Shown here: piece after piece, positions 1-13,500 of the stretch | Layout: every line of letters begins with the position of its first letter | Numbering within the stretch: the stretch's first letter is position 1 | NCBI GenBank assembly: GCA_013365325.1 | Contig: JABVXV010000256.1 | Coordinates: 1-64,000, forward strand | Source: Dipetalonema caudispina | Lineage: Eukaryota; Nematoda; Chromadorea; Rhabditida; Onchocercidae | Direction of reading: 5' to 3' | Length of the DNA: 64,000 bases | Notes under the pieces: model-generated | Database searches by the model: none | Seen by the model: the letters and a program-made list of their open reading frames with translations, nothing else | What the model was told of the DNA's origin: nothing | Made by a program: the position numbers and the translations under genes

Positions 1-3000
1 TGATAGATTATTATTACTCAATTCAATTAAATATCTCGCCAGGTTTTTGATTAGAATTATAATGGTGATTGATGTTAGCCTTTTTGGTAAACTTGAAGTA
101 AAAAATCAAATAATAGAAACTGTGAAATGCATTTTTTATAATGAAAATGATACTCAACATTCATCTAAGAATGAGTAATGATAACTAAGAGATTACATTA
201 AAATTATGAAAGAAGAAGGTGAAAATATGTGAAACTTTATTAGAATTGGTTAAAATTCATTTAATTAATTTGTGTACATCTTATTTTGTTAACTAAATTG
301 CTGCATTGATCCGACAAATGTCCTGCATTTTATTGATGTTTAATTGATTGACTTTTAGTAAATTTTTCATTTGCCATCTCTAACCAGCAAAAAGCAAGCT
401 ATCAGCTTTTTTTCATCAATAATGATCGATTCATTATTTAACGTTTGTGTTAGAAAAATTGAAATATTGAAAATTAAATGAACAGGAGTTTAATGTTGTT
501 GTGAAAGGTTTTCCTTCTTGTTGATTATGAGTTTGGAAGAGAAGTTCTTTCCCTTTTTGTGTATCGATATTAAGCGTTAACGTAAAATTTATTGGAATGA
601 CAGATGAATAATACGAGCATCTAGTAGAAAATATGATAGATCTTAGCAGTAGGCGAAGTTGACCGATCGTTGAAGAGTCAGATTCAGATTTTGTGTTTTA
701 AGTGTGTTTTAACGTTTTTTTTTTGACATATATATAGGTGTGAGAAGTAGGAGGGATTTACCATCATAAACAGAATTTAAACAAAGGATTACCAAATTAC
801 AATGTGATAAATCATAAACAAAGTTAATTTAGACAGGGAATTGCCAAATTGAAATGTGATAAATCCTTAATCGTAAACAAGGTTGTAAATGAGTAATTTA
901 GACAAAGGATCACCAAATTAAAATGTGATAAATCATGAACAAGGTAAATTAGACAAAGAACTGCCAAACTAACATGTGATAAATCCTTAATCTTAAACAA
1001 AGTCGGTATTGAGTTAAATGACTTATGTTAACAATTCATAAGATGAATTGTTTCATTACGAAATGCTGCATCAATTACTTTAATTACAAAAAATGTATTA
1101 TTCCTTCCTTCGCGAAATTCATTTAGATTTCCGACATTCACTATTTTATTCATCAGAGTCAAAATTTTTTATGTGGTTGTTAGGTTGATACTTCGGCGCC
1201 AGATGATCGGTTTGTCGATTGATTCCTCTTCGAAAGTATTTTGGAAATTTTCACAATCTTTTCCAATTAACTGTTAATATGGTTTCAAGTATCTGTCCAA
1301 ATTTAGTAAGACGGGGTTGAAGAGCCATTAGAAGGCCACTATTTCCTATCCATAACATTCTATCCTTCGGATCTAGGCAACTTTCCTTACATAGTTACTT
1401 GAGGAAGTTGTAGTTGAATAAATAATATTTGGAATACTTTCAGAATTGATTTTTAAATTTATCGAGCTTTTTTTCGTCTTTGAACGTTACTGACTTTTCT
1501 CAATGGCTTTGGTGATAAGTTACAGAATGTATTCCTTCTCGATGTCTTTCTGGTCAATTTTAAAAGCTTCAGCTACAAGTTCTGAAGTTTTAAAGTCAGT
1601 GGGAAATGTAAATGTAATTGACACATTGCGAAAGAAACTAGGGTGTAATAAATTTGTTAAATGAATTAAATATTAAAATACCTATTAATCAGCAAATTGA
1701 TTGAGATTATCGTTTAGAGAAATGTTTTTAACACTTCTTATTCGATGGAAATTTCTGCGAAAGTAACGATAACAATGTTTGTCAGCAATCAAAATAACTA
1801 GTTTATTAAGTTCGAAAGAAACTTTCAAGCAGAGTTTAGTATATTTGACCATTTCTTCTTGCAATAATGGCTTATGAATTACCTTCCTTTCATATCCGGA
1901 TAAATATGAACTGATCGCAGCCAACCGTATAGCTCATTTCTTAAAAAATAAAAGTATTTACTCATAAATAGTCACCAGTAACAATGTTAGATACATATTG
2001 ACACAGCGGTTTTCGAACTTTTGTAGCGTACTAAAATGGTGCAAATCGAAATTTTGAAAATGGCTTGCATGCCTCATAGGCCTGACCGATAATTAGCAAA
2101 TTGATGCCTCATGGGCTAATTGACAATCAAGAATTTGTCTTTTTGAAGTGTCCTCTTCTTCATTCTACAATGTACGATTTCGCGTTGGGATAAAACGTAA
2201 AACGAAAAATGGATTGTATATGACAGCAACGACTGCTATCTCAGTGATTATACAAAGAAGAAACTTCAATGCATTCAAAAGCCAAATTTGTTTAAAAAAG
2301 GCTATGATCAGTGTTTGGTGGTCTATTATCATTGCACTTTCTGAATCCTGGCACAAATTACATCTGGGAAATATACTCGGTAAATTGATGCAGTGATCGA
2401 AAACTGCAACGTCTGCAACTAATAGTGGTCCAAGTGTTTTCCATGACAACGTCTAACACATGTTAGATCGCTTCAAATTGAGCAATTAAAAATACAGTGT
2501 TTCGTCTCATCCTCCATATTCATTTGACATCTCGTTAAGTAACTATTACTTCTTCAAGAATACCGATCCCACGAACAGCAGGATGCAAAAAAAGTGCCTT
2601 TCATGGGTTAGTTGAATCCCGAAAGATGGGTATTTATGTTAGAGCAATAAACAAACTAATTTCTTGTTGGCAAAAATTTTTTCATTGCCATGGTTCTTAT
2701 TCTAATTAATAAAGACACGTTTAAGTCAAATTATAATGATTTGAAATTTCCTGTCTAAAGTGTAATTACTTCTGCATCAACCTAATATTACAAAGGTTCC
2801 AGCAATTATCGCTGCATTAGTTTAGTTTTAAGTCACGATGCCTTCCCTTTGCTTTTCTCCTTCTCTCCCCCTCTCCCTCTCTCTCTCTCTCGTTCTTCTT
2901 CACATTCAACAATAAAACATGGAAGGAAAAAATAATCCTGTTATCTCTCCAAACGACAAATTTTTGACTTATGAGCTTTACAGAATTATTTTGCAAAAGT

Positions 3001-4310
3001 TGCGTTTCGAAATAATTTCATTGTAGCCTCAGTTTCTCTTTTTATCAGTTTCATTTCAAAAGATGCGTTGTAGAATGTACTAAGTTATATTTGAAATACT
3101 TCAAAGGCTAAAGAAAGACCGGAATGGTCAAGTTCATAACGTTATCTCACCTTAATTTTCAAAAACTATCTATTTCTAACTTTCGACACACGAATGAAGG
3201 GAAAGTTGCTCATAAAATGATAGACGGATTTCTGATCCTTTAGTATTCCTGAATTCACAGATTTTCTTCCTTCTATTTATTGTCTTTTATTTTTCAACTC
3301 TCCATAACGAGGCTTTGTTAAATTTGAATTTAATTGAAAATTTATTGAATTTCTATTTCGAAAACTTGAAACATTTCCATGAATACAACTTGAAACATTT
3401 TTCATAAAAAACAAAAATATGACAAAAAAGCAGGAAAAAAGCATAAATTATTTATTGTTAATGATAAGTCATGCCAAAAAATGCTTTCAGACATGAGAAA
3501 TGAAATTCCAGGCATAAATTTCCTGAATATTTAGTACCTAATGTATCAAGAAGACAATTAGTCACAGATCCGATCTATTCTTTTTCATGAAGAAATCGTT
3601 GTTGATAAAAAATTCTCTGCTCTCTTTCATATATTTTCATTTCATCCGTCAATGCTTAAAAAGTGTTAAATTGTCTCTTTGTAATGTCAATTTTTGTCGG
3701 ACCTTCTTAAAATAATTATTCTTTTAAATCGAAATGTTATTTTTGTAATTAAAATATTTGAAAACCGAAGTCATTGAAAAAAATCTGTAACCTGTAAATT
3801 AGCATTTGTTGGGATGTCTAATGTTAGCAAAATTTTTGCGCTTTTTACCATAACAATTGATAAAAATTGTTTTTTTTTCCAAGAATAAGCTCGCTATATA
3901 TAACGAACAAATAAACAAGCAAGATAAATCACAATATGAACTTCTGTCTAATTAAGCATGTTTTCAGTTCAAAATACAAATTTGTGAAAAACCTATTTTT
4001 AAAAAAGTTTTTTCAAGACAATATTAGCACCTGTTTTTCCTTTCCTTCCGTTCCAGCTATATCGAATCAGAAACAATACAAAGGAAAAAAAAAATCAAAA
4101 CTCGGAAAATTTTTTCGAAAATATTTGGAGGAGCACTTTAAAAAACAGACAAAACAACAAATATGAATGAAAATATCATCGACCATAAGATTTCAGGATC
4201 TGCTTCAATTATGTTTAAAGAATACCATATTCTAATGTTTTCTTTTTTTACTGAATATTTCTCATTGCATATTTTTTTGTGAAATTTGAAGTTTCTGACG
4301 ATTACAGAAG
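1..4310. other. Gene-poor AT-rich DNA with a tandem repeat
   Basis: I could support no gene here. Two - strand open stretches exist, 2449-2165 (hydrophobic, about 94 codons) and 1924-1685 (about 79 codons). Neither begins with ATG in its own frame, and neither has a partner exon that I could join in phase. A CT-rich tract lies at about 2861-2893. The only structured element is the reiterated sequence at 777-1019, listed separately. Confidence 0.6.
777..1019. repeat. Imperfect higher-order tandem repeat (two about 121-bp units)
   Basis: Four consecutive sub-units share the core TTTAGACAAAGGATCACC... followed by AATGTGATAAATC. They begin near 777, 828, 897 and 950. Sub-units 1 and 3 are about 52 bp, while 2 and 4 are about 69 bp and carry an extra CTTAATC-TAAACAA segment. 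The array is therefore best read as two copies of a 121-bp unit that is itself a diverged duplication. No ORF runs through it. Confidence 0.8.
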
Positions 4311-5396
4311 ATGAACGCTCTTTTTGGATATCAGTTCCTCTTAACCATACTGATTTTATCATTTACAACTTTCGCGCAATTTATGAACTTCGGTAAGTTT
4401 TGTCAGTAATATTGTAACAAATTGATTGATAACTAAAAGAAAACTATTATTAAAGAAATATTTACCAAATTATCTACGAAAACTCTAGAAGTCATTTATA
4501 CATGCAATCAGTTAATTGAAGTGGCATGCAAAAAAGTAGAAAGGAGGGAATTATTACTTTTTTTAAAATCAAAATTTTGATATGACATAGAAACAACTGG
4601 AACCGTTGAAAATACGATGAACATAGCGGAGCAACGTCAACAGTACTACCCGTTTATACCTTATTGGATAGCGGCTGATGAGGCTAAAATTAACAGTATA
4701 GGTAAGCTGTATATTTTCAAATTTTATGACGGTCATTTTTCCAAAAGGCTCGGTTGATTTGAAAATAAGCTCAGACTGAAATTTTGACAAATCTTCCTGA
4801 AATTAATTGAAAAATGGAAACCTTTTTAATGACTGAATTGTCAACGAATAGTGGGAAATGAAAGGGCAAAAATGAAATTGCTCCATTTAATTTAATAATA
4901 CGCTGCACCTATTCATCAAAGATTTTGAAACTAATAATTTGATGCAGTGCTTTTCACTGAGTAATCTGTGTTATTTCGAAGCTTCTTGTTGTTTTCCATA
5001 GGTTTGTCAAGTAAATTCATAATGAAAACAAATATATAAGGTGAAATAATGCACAGAATAATAATTTTTGGTGCTTTAAACCTCTCTCTTAGTAATCCAA
5101 GTTCTGAATGGTTTAAATGATTTCAATATTTTGAGTCTCTGGAAATGGTTCGTATTTGCTTTATGAATATTTCAGTTAATCACATAGAAAAAAGGGTGAC
5201 TGTGAGAGAGCCACTTCACTCAGCAATACATATCAATGATACCAGAAAAAGAATGGCTTTCGGTAAAACGAATAATAAAGCAAGTCTTGCTCGACATTAC
5301 GGTACTTCAGCTAACATCGATACGAGTAATGATTATGACAGACAAACTGCATTTCGACTGTTGGCATTAAATGGTGCCCGTGGGTTTGGTAAATAA
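4311..5396 (+). CDS. Secreted neuropeptide-like precursor (3 exons, 137 aa)
   Basis: Exons are 4311-4392, 4591-4701 and 5176-5396. All junctions are GT-AG in phase 1 and the reading frame closes at TAA. Residues 1-22 form a clear signal peptide (MNALFGYQFLLTILILSFTT) followed by a soluble chain. Exon 3 carries basic processing sites: a KR (EKR before VTVREP), an RKR, then MAFGK, and the protein ends in ...GARGFGK-stop. A terminal Gly-Lys is the classic donor for C-terminal amidation, so the likely product is an amidated peptide ending in GARGF-NH2, with a second possible short peptide ending in MAF-NH2. The start codon lies 3 nt after a TTACAG acceptor, which fits spliced-leader trans-splicing. 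I do not recognise a named neuropeptide family. A non-neuropeptide secreted protein remains possible. The convergent neighbour is the TGF-beta ligand gene. Confidence 0.65.
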
Positions 5397-6170
5397 TCTG
5401 TTTGGGTAATATCATCCGAGAGTAGAACACTTTTCTTTACCGTGGAATTGTTTTTCACGTAGGTGAAATGGGTTGTAACTCATATTCAGCTTGAGGCATG
5501 GAAATAAATACGTTTATGCTGTATTGTTCCATATGAGTTAATTCAATATCGCTAAATACTCCATGGTATATTAAAAGGGCAAAAACATCGCATTGAATTC
5601 TGATACGGTGAATGGTCAGCAAAATTTTTCTGGGAAACACTAAATGTAACGTTCAAAGTTTCCCGAGAATGGGTTTAATCTTATGGGGTAATGAAAACCC
5701 CATATATCGAAAGTCGTTTTCCCACTCAAATCTCCACTGTGAAGAATAAGAGGCCTGAAAAATGCCTATAACACACGTTGGTTTCATCACTCCGAAAGAA
5801 CTGTTTAATCATTTGTTAGAAAAGAACAAACATCACTGTTAACTTTTTATTGCTTTCGTGGTTGTACATGAATATTAGTAAAGAGTATGGATTTTTATGA
5901 TGCAAAATATAAATAATGTTAAGGGTTCGCTGAGGTATCCATGAGATAATACCATATAAAGCTTGAAGAGAAACAAGATTTCCTCACAAATAAATATGAT
6001 GAATGTTGCAAAAATTTAATTAGTTATATCATATCCTTCTTTCGATGAAATATCGCAATGAAGATTTTTGAAGAAACATCGATTGATTTTTGGTAAATAC
6101 AGGAAGAACATTGTTTTCAATTGATTCTGAACATTTTGCAACTTTGAAACTCCCAAAGCTATTTATCGTA
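5397..6170. other. Convergent intergenic spacer
   Basis: About 770 bp separate the 3' ends of the peptide precursor (+) and the TGF-beta ligand (-). I see no additional gene. An AATAAA-like hexamer near 5500 on + and TTTATT near 5848 (AATAAA on -) could serve as polyadenylation signals for the two genes, by position only. Confidence 0.4.
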
Positions 6171-9100
6171 CTACAAACAAGCGCAAGAAGTAACAGTCAT
6201 ACGTGGATAATTTTTCAGTACAACATTATCCATTTCGTCATAATAAAGTAATGTCAATGAATCCATTTTATCCGGTGCACAACATACATCCGGAACGTAT
6301 GGATTCAGGCCCAGTCGATGAATTATTGATTGAACAATCGCATGATTTGATGGGTTTACTTCCTAAATCAGTTCAAATAAGAGAAATGTCATGTCAACGA
6401 GAACTGGGAAGCTGAAGTAGTAGTTGAAATTCCTAATTGTACATACTATGATATTAAATCCCATCAAGTTAAAAAAAACCTTCTTGAGCGGAAAAGGACA
6501 TGTGCCACTACAATAGCGTGCTTCAAATGATGTTGGCGCAATAATCCAATGCTCCCATCCTATATCCCGGAATCGTACATTCAGTTTTTCCGTTCTGCAG
6601 CTCTGAGAAAACATTTTCTTAGAAATACTAGGCAAAATTCCTTATAGGAACTCATTAAAACTTTGTAAAATGAACATTATTAATCTTCGATTCACTTTAG
6701 TACAATTTAGAAGGTTAACCAATTGTTTACGGATGATGAATAGTTCAACACAGAAATTTTAAATTTTTCAAGAATATGTAGACTCTGTCGTAATCAATAG
6801 TACCTGAGAAGAATAGGCTTCTCCTGGAAGTAGTACCACTGTCAAATCATCACCCTTTTTCTGCCTTTTAGAAGGCGAAGGTGGAACTGTTACAACTTTT
6901 GATAATTTCTTTTCAGTACCGAAGCCCATCATTGGATCATTTTGAAGAGTGGTGCGAGCTTTTTGTTGTTTGCGCCTTTGTTTTAATGGGCGATCCTGCA
7001 AAAATTTTTTCGACATTTTGTTCAATAAAACAGATATTTGATAGCACTTACTCATACTTCTGAGAAAAATTATGCTTCAAGTAATATGTATCAAAATCTG
7101 ATTGCGTGTGACGTGATTATGTATAAACATAGCTGAATTGGTATGAAGTAACAGTACCTAACATAGAATGGATTATTCTTGCTCTATTGGTACACTATTT
7201 AAATCTTATACTGGGCAGATACCACTTACATCTTATAGAGACAAATTTCTACTATTTGAGATATATGTTTGATGCATTTGTATAAATTTAATATAAATAA
7301 GATAAAATTCTGTACAAAATATAATATTGCAAATAATATTATCTATTATATTTTGGATATTTGCATCATATCTCTTGCATATGCAGCATTACAAGGACAA
7401 CTACATAATAAGCCAAGTAGAAAAGGCCAGTATTAAGATTGAGGCTGAAATAACAGCTCTTTTCATTTTCGGCATTTAACAAATTAGGATCTTATACTTG
7501 TACTCTTCCTGTTTGTAAGGTTACCACAGTTCTCGAAAGCAAGATCCCGATGTTATATGGGAAGAAAAATTGTGTGAGGAAGCTTACATTTCTACGCGGT
7601 CCTAATTTTTAAGGACAACATCATACAAAATGAAAGATGCAGCAAAGACGGTAGAAAAATGAAGAATGAAAAGATAAGGTGTACATATTTTTCAAAAAAT
7701 ATCTATGAAAATAACTGCAAAATGTAAATTATACTCCTTGCTGTTTCATATTGCACGTTTAGTTGCAAATAATTTTGTAAATTAGTGCGAAAGAATAAAC
7801 ATCGTTTGGGTTTAATGGAAACTCTTCTACGGTAATAAGTGATAGCAACGGACTGATGATATTGTCCGCTGCTTCGCTCGATTTCCTTTTTTGTTCTTAT
7901 TAATTGTCGAAAATTCCCAAATTGAAATTTAAAGAACATATGCAGTTGACATTCTAATGGAAGTATGTAAGAGTCATCAGGTAAGTACAATAGCCAAAAC
8001 CGAAGTAATTTGCACAATGATTATCGAAGAATAAGTTAGTCAAAGTCTCCGGGAATTCCCGATATGCAGTTTTTCTTGCTTATTAAAAACATTAAACAAA
8101 TACTTGTTTCCGGTCCCGGAGTATTCGTGGTCCTGAATCTCGGAACTTTTTAAGTTGCCGCTCAGTTTGTTCCTCTAAATTATCATCATTACCGTCATGC
8201 TTTTCCTTCGCCGAATATACATAATACTGGGACATTCTTTTTGAGCGCTTTTTAGCTGTTTTTGATGGCGAATTCCCTGCAGCGTCTCAAAAAGTACTTC
8301 TTTGCATTGTAATGAAAAATTAGCATTAACACATCTTTGATACTTAGTTCTTTAAAAGATGGTTGAAATACTTTACACTTCATTTTAAAATGCTGGTACA
8401 TAATACAAAAAATTTGTTGATAGTTAATGAAAAGGAATCGTTTTTAACATTTTCTTGAAATGCGCAAATTTAAAATATTTATGAATTTCACCAGGATGTA
8501 AATGAGGAATTGCTTTAGCATTGAATGCGAATTGAAATTTTGTGCCATCAGTAAGCATCGGCTCATCGGCATATACAAGTAGAAAGGGTGTATTTCGCTT
8601 AATCAGTTCGGTACATTTAATCTTCTTTCCATTTCTCAGAAACTGAAAATTATTCTTCAGTCGAATTTTATATTAATAATAGATATAATGGAAAACACTA
8701 AATTACAGTCGGTTTCAGCAGAAAATTTCACAAGTTTTATCAAGCAGATAAATAATCACAAGTTTCGACAAGAATATCTATGGGGTCATACCAGTATTTA
8801 GAAAAATGCTATAATAATAGTAGAAGGATAATTAAAATAAATATGAACAAACAATTATTTACCCTTATAAAATTTATGCTGTAACGAGTAAATCAGATAA
8901 GCAGTATCACAGAATAAGACTTGTATTGTGCAAACAATTAGAAAATATACCTTTACGGCAACAACAGTTTGATTTGTCTGTAGTGCTTCGTTAACTAATT
9001 TAGTCATGTTGAAGCTAAGCCAGTAACGGAAGATTGAAGTGGGCGCCAGTCGTACGGTTTGCGCTTTTGCACTACTTTGCAAAATTCCAAGTGCTTTTAC

Positions 9101-10567
9101 AGTTTCTTTCACTTGTTTCCAAATCAAACGACGCTTGTACTGGATGTTATAATGTAATTCAGCTTGAACTACCTGCAACGTATTGTCAGAAACCTTTGAT
9201 TTGTTTGTAGTCATTCAGCAGTATTCAATCAGGTATGAATATCCATTGATTATTTTACGTTTCTTAAAAGTTTAGGTTGCAAACAAATCAGTTAGTACTT
9301 TTCATAATTATGCAGACAACATAATTAGTTCTTGTTGGATATCCTAACACTGCCGGAATAATTTACGAAAACTACATCTGAATACCAACATCTGGCAATT
9401 TCTTCTTTTTTAAATCAAGATTAGTGCTAAAAAATTATAAATAACTAATTTTTACGTTTCAAGATTAAAAAACTAAAATTACTGAAAATTAATTGACATC
9501 TGAAAATGAAAAAAAAAAGCGAGTTTAATTTTCACAGGCTTGTTAAGTAATAATTCAAAACAGCTGCTGCAAATTATGCGTGAAAAAATATACAATGATA
9601 AATTAATATATCTGATATAAAGGTATATTATGTTGCTGCACACCTGTTCACTTGGCTTAATTGTATTCAGCTTAAATATCAACAACTCTTCATCAAACAA
9701 TGTTCCTGAAATATAATCATATCTTCAAAGCTAATTAGAAGCAATCTTAAAAATAGTAATTTTTTGTTCATTTTTTTTTCTTAAGCAACAGAAATTTATT
9801 AATACATGATGATGATACATTACACCATATTACTGAAATATAAAGCTTTTTTTTTTCAATATTTACTTTAAATTCTAATTGGAAATAATTCCTAGTGAAT
9901 TACAATTTCTTTTATTTTTAAAAAATATAAGTATCACTGACATGCAATTGTTAGCTAAATTTTTGTAGGTGTGGAAAAAAGTAGTAATTAGGATGGCGAT
10001 GAAGGACTATTATTAATCGCTGTTAAGATTATCAAAGTTTAGAATTAGAACTTAGCGAAAGCCATTTGGATTATTTTAATGAAACAAATGGTATGCCCTC
10101 TGAGAAGATGGATGGAAGTCATTTCCTAAATATAAAATCGAATTTTTTACCAGTTATGGGACTGATGCTTCTTACAATGTTCCCAAGTGGATAACGCTGA
10201 GCATCGCTGCTTTCTTTGTATCTGTTAAACAAACGTAGCATATATTTCGAAGCAGCATTTTCAGTGCGTAAAGTACGCCGTACGACATCACCTGTATTAA
10301 ATTTCCGGAATTTTTTTTAAAAATGAAGGCAATTGGGATGACAAAATAGGATGGATGGATGATTGACAGAGATTAAAAATGAAAACTAAAAATTGAGCAA
10401 TAAAGAAAGGACTCGCCTGGTAATTGCTCGAAATCCAATAATTCCTTGACGGTCTTTTGCAAAATGGCTATTTGGTTTTCATTTGGCTTCAAAATTAAGG
10501 GATCTATGAAGCAAATACACACTGACAATAATAACAGTAACGACTTTGGATCAATTGAATGTTTCAT
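6171..10567 (-). CDS. BMP-type TGF-beta ligand precursor, BMP3/GDF10-like knot (9 exons, 468 aa)
   Basis: Exons on - are 10567-10417, 10291-10151, 9705-9644, 9172-8951, 8642-8492, 8276-8104, 6995-6804, 6602-6480 and 6362-6171. All phases close. Exon 1 encodes a signal peptide (LLLLLSVCICF). Exons 2-5 are a BMP prodomain: YMLRLFNRYK, then IVRSISP, and later PFLLVYADE. Exon 6 has an RSKR furin-type site near residue 256, and exon 7 is very basic. The mature knot covers about residues 366-468: CRTEKL, FRDIGWEHWIIAP, YCSGTCPFP, NHAIVQSIIH, VCCAP, LYYDE, VVLKNYPRMTV and a terminal CAC plus Leu. That gives the seven cysteines of a dimerising BMP. From memory of the families, NPSNHA...VPxxCCxPxKM...CAC resembles BMP3/GDF10 more than BMP2/4. 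In nematodes the candidate orthologue class would be tig-2/dbl-1, which I cannot decide. The product is a secreted ligand for type I/II serine kinase receptors and Smads. Intron 1 appears to use a GC donor. Confidence 0.9.
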
Positions 10568-13500
10568 TTCATTTCTGCAATAATTTACCCTATTATATTT
10601 GTGTTAATTATTTGCAGCATCTTTCGCCAGTAATAAATTCGCGTGGCGAGTTATTTAAGCAAAATTTTAAGATTGCTTGAACCATTTTAAAAATTGTTAT
10701 TATTGCCGATTTTTTTTTTTGAGGATAATTTGTCATCAGTTCAGCTCTTTCAGGCAAATATATCATCGGTAACATAATAACTCCTTGATATTGGCAAATT
10801 TCGAGATCAGAATTTCACCGAAACCATAACTGGAATTGACTTGAAAAATAACATAACTATTAGTTGCAACAGGGTTGTTTCCTCTTTCTCGTGTTATTAC
10901 AAATTTTATCTAAATATTTGCTTCTGCAGAATAAAGTCCTGGAATCCATCAATATCTTCTGGCAATTTTAACTTTGATTAGTATCTTAGCTGATGCAACT
11001 TTCAAAAAGATCATTTAAAATCTTGCAGAAAAAACCTGGAAAATTATATTTAAATCGTTAGATATCTAATATGAATAATTTATGATATTGCCAGCGTAGA
11101 AACATAATGATTGCTCAGGATAAAGTATATACGATACTTATTTCTTCGTTCTATTGCTACGACAACTTTAATGACTCATTTTGTGAAAGTATTACGGCTT
11201 GTAAAGTTTTGTTTTACTTTTCTTTCTCGAATTTTCATCATAATAGCAGTGAATAGGGTAATATGCAAGGAGTGGATAAATCGTGGAAACAAATTCTCAC
11301 AAACATATGATGAGAGCTGTAAAACGGTGAAACAGTGACCGTAACTAAAGTGATAGCTGTACGACAGTTCTCACCGGATAATTATTATCGTAGAAGCGCA
11401 ATGAAGGCACAACCCTGTTCCTGAATGATTATTCAGATAAATGAGCGAAATGACGTGAATGAAGTGAGTGCAAACTGCGTATGAGACTCAGTGTATGCAA
11501 ATATTCCATGCGGGAAAATGGATCATAAATGCGGAAACTCTACTGCCTTTAAACCAATAGTTCCTGAAAAACAGCCCAGTGAGGAATTGTAGTGCAAGAA
11601 ATTTCTCATTGACCTTTTTCTTGAAGAATAAAGAGATAATCCGATTAATCAGAAGTAAACTAGAATTGTATAATAAAATCTGAAATTAGAATAAAGACTG
11701 GACCTAAATCTAATCGAATTAACAATATGATAGCACACTTATATTCTTTACTTCCCAGACATTACAAGAAGTTTTCTATGCAAAACAAGCTCTGGTTCGT
11801 CACGTTGAAGCTTCATGGACTTGTAGTAAGCATTAGACCTAACCATGGCTTCATCCATACCAATCCTCTAATTCATTATATTACTTTAAAGATACTGTAA
11901 ATAACAGGACTTCTTCCCTACTTGTCACTGTGCGTTAAGAATTTGGTCATTTAATGTGAATATCCATTAATTCCAAACCTATCCGTCCCTTATTAATAAG
12001 TAAAAAGTTGAACCGTAAATTTTACGAGGAACAGCACCAAGGAACTATTCATTCTTTACGGCTAAAAATTGTCAAAGAGATGAATACGAGTTGACCGTTT
12101 CAGGTACCGATTCATGAAATACTGAACTTGAATTAATTAAATTAACAAAATCAAGGGGGAGGGGGAGGCTGAAGTGATTTTTAGAAGTTTTCCATCGATA
12201 CGATTACCAATGTGAATTAATTAGATGGAAATAAATACTGTGTAATAGACTGAAAGGTGAATGATCAACGCTCGAAGCTATATGTCAAATTAGTGCGTTA
12301 ACAGCAGGAATAGTACCGTTTCCGTCATTGTTACTTGAGAGAAAGGATTGGAAAGGGGGTGGGAGTAAAACAGGGGGGAAGTTAAACAAACAAATCTATG
12401 AATTTGTAAAATCTGTTGAAGAATTAGTAATATAGCAGAGGGCATTAGAGGAAGGGTTAATTAAAGACAAAGAAGAACATATGTAAAAGCTAGGACAGTT
12501 GTTTGATGAAGAAGAAAGGAGGAGGAGAAAGAGGAGACTGAAATTGAAAACGGGGCAGGAGATGAAGGAGGGGTAAATGAATTAAAGCCAGGTTTCAAGA
12601 ATTCCCGATCAACTAAAAAGAAGGAAAAAGGAGGGACAAAGTGGAAGGTGGACAAACGCGCCTCAGTTACAGTTGTAGTAGAAGTTTCCCATCCTAAATA
12701 TCCATTCACATCAAATCCTTTTCCATTATACCGTCCATCCATCCATCAATCCATTATCCATCCATCTCCATCCACCTATCTATTTCTTGAACAATCGCCT
12801 CAAACACTTGCAATAACATTTACGTTAGCAACACACCCCATTTAAAATGTATGGGGTAACCAACAAGAAGTGACTGATCCATTCATCCACTAAACACAAA
12901 CTTACACAACTGACCATCAGCAAAATTCTTAAGTACCGAATGAACGAGCAATGAAATTGCTTACTAGCTCGTTCCCTCCTTCATTTACTCCCCCGAAAAT
13001 CTAACTAACTAACGTTAAATGGCTTCGTTACTATCTTCTATAAGTTATTGCTGTTTAAACTGACGACATAATTTAATTACATCAGAGATTAACTGTTGAT
13101 CAATAATTGCTATCTTAATTTTTTATGAACACGAGAACGAATTAATTTTCATGTCTTACTGTGCTAGTTATCATATCAAATTAGGTGGATTTGTACTTCA
13201 CTACATCCTAATCAATTATAATCAATATTACTGCAGGTGACATGGCAAAAATGCTTTAAACTGATCAAATCAGCATTAAAAAAACCGAAATTTTTTGAAA
13301 TTGAGCTTTATTATCGGCAGCATTCGTAAAGTTCAAACTTGTTATAGTTTGTCATAACGATCTTTTAGTTGGCAAATTCTAGTTTTCAATATGAGGTACA
13401 AACAATTTGATAAATTCAGGAAATTATGAAAAGTGCAATTGAATGCAAGGTGGAATATTGGTTGAAGCGATGATAATTACGAGTGACAGCATCTAAGAGA

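Noticed and set aside
2165..2449. Hydrophobic minus-strand frame of about 94 codons
   Set aside because: No ATG in frame, an overlapping + frame of similar length, and no joinable exons. Kept only as a remark on the spacer.
12461..12845. Overlapping open frames on both strands in a purine-rich/CCATC-rich block
   Set aside because: Composition is low complexity and the two frames mirror each other. No splice partners or domain.
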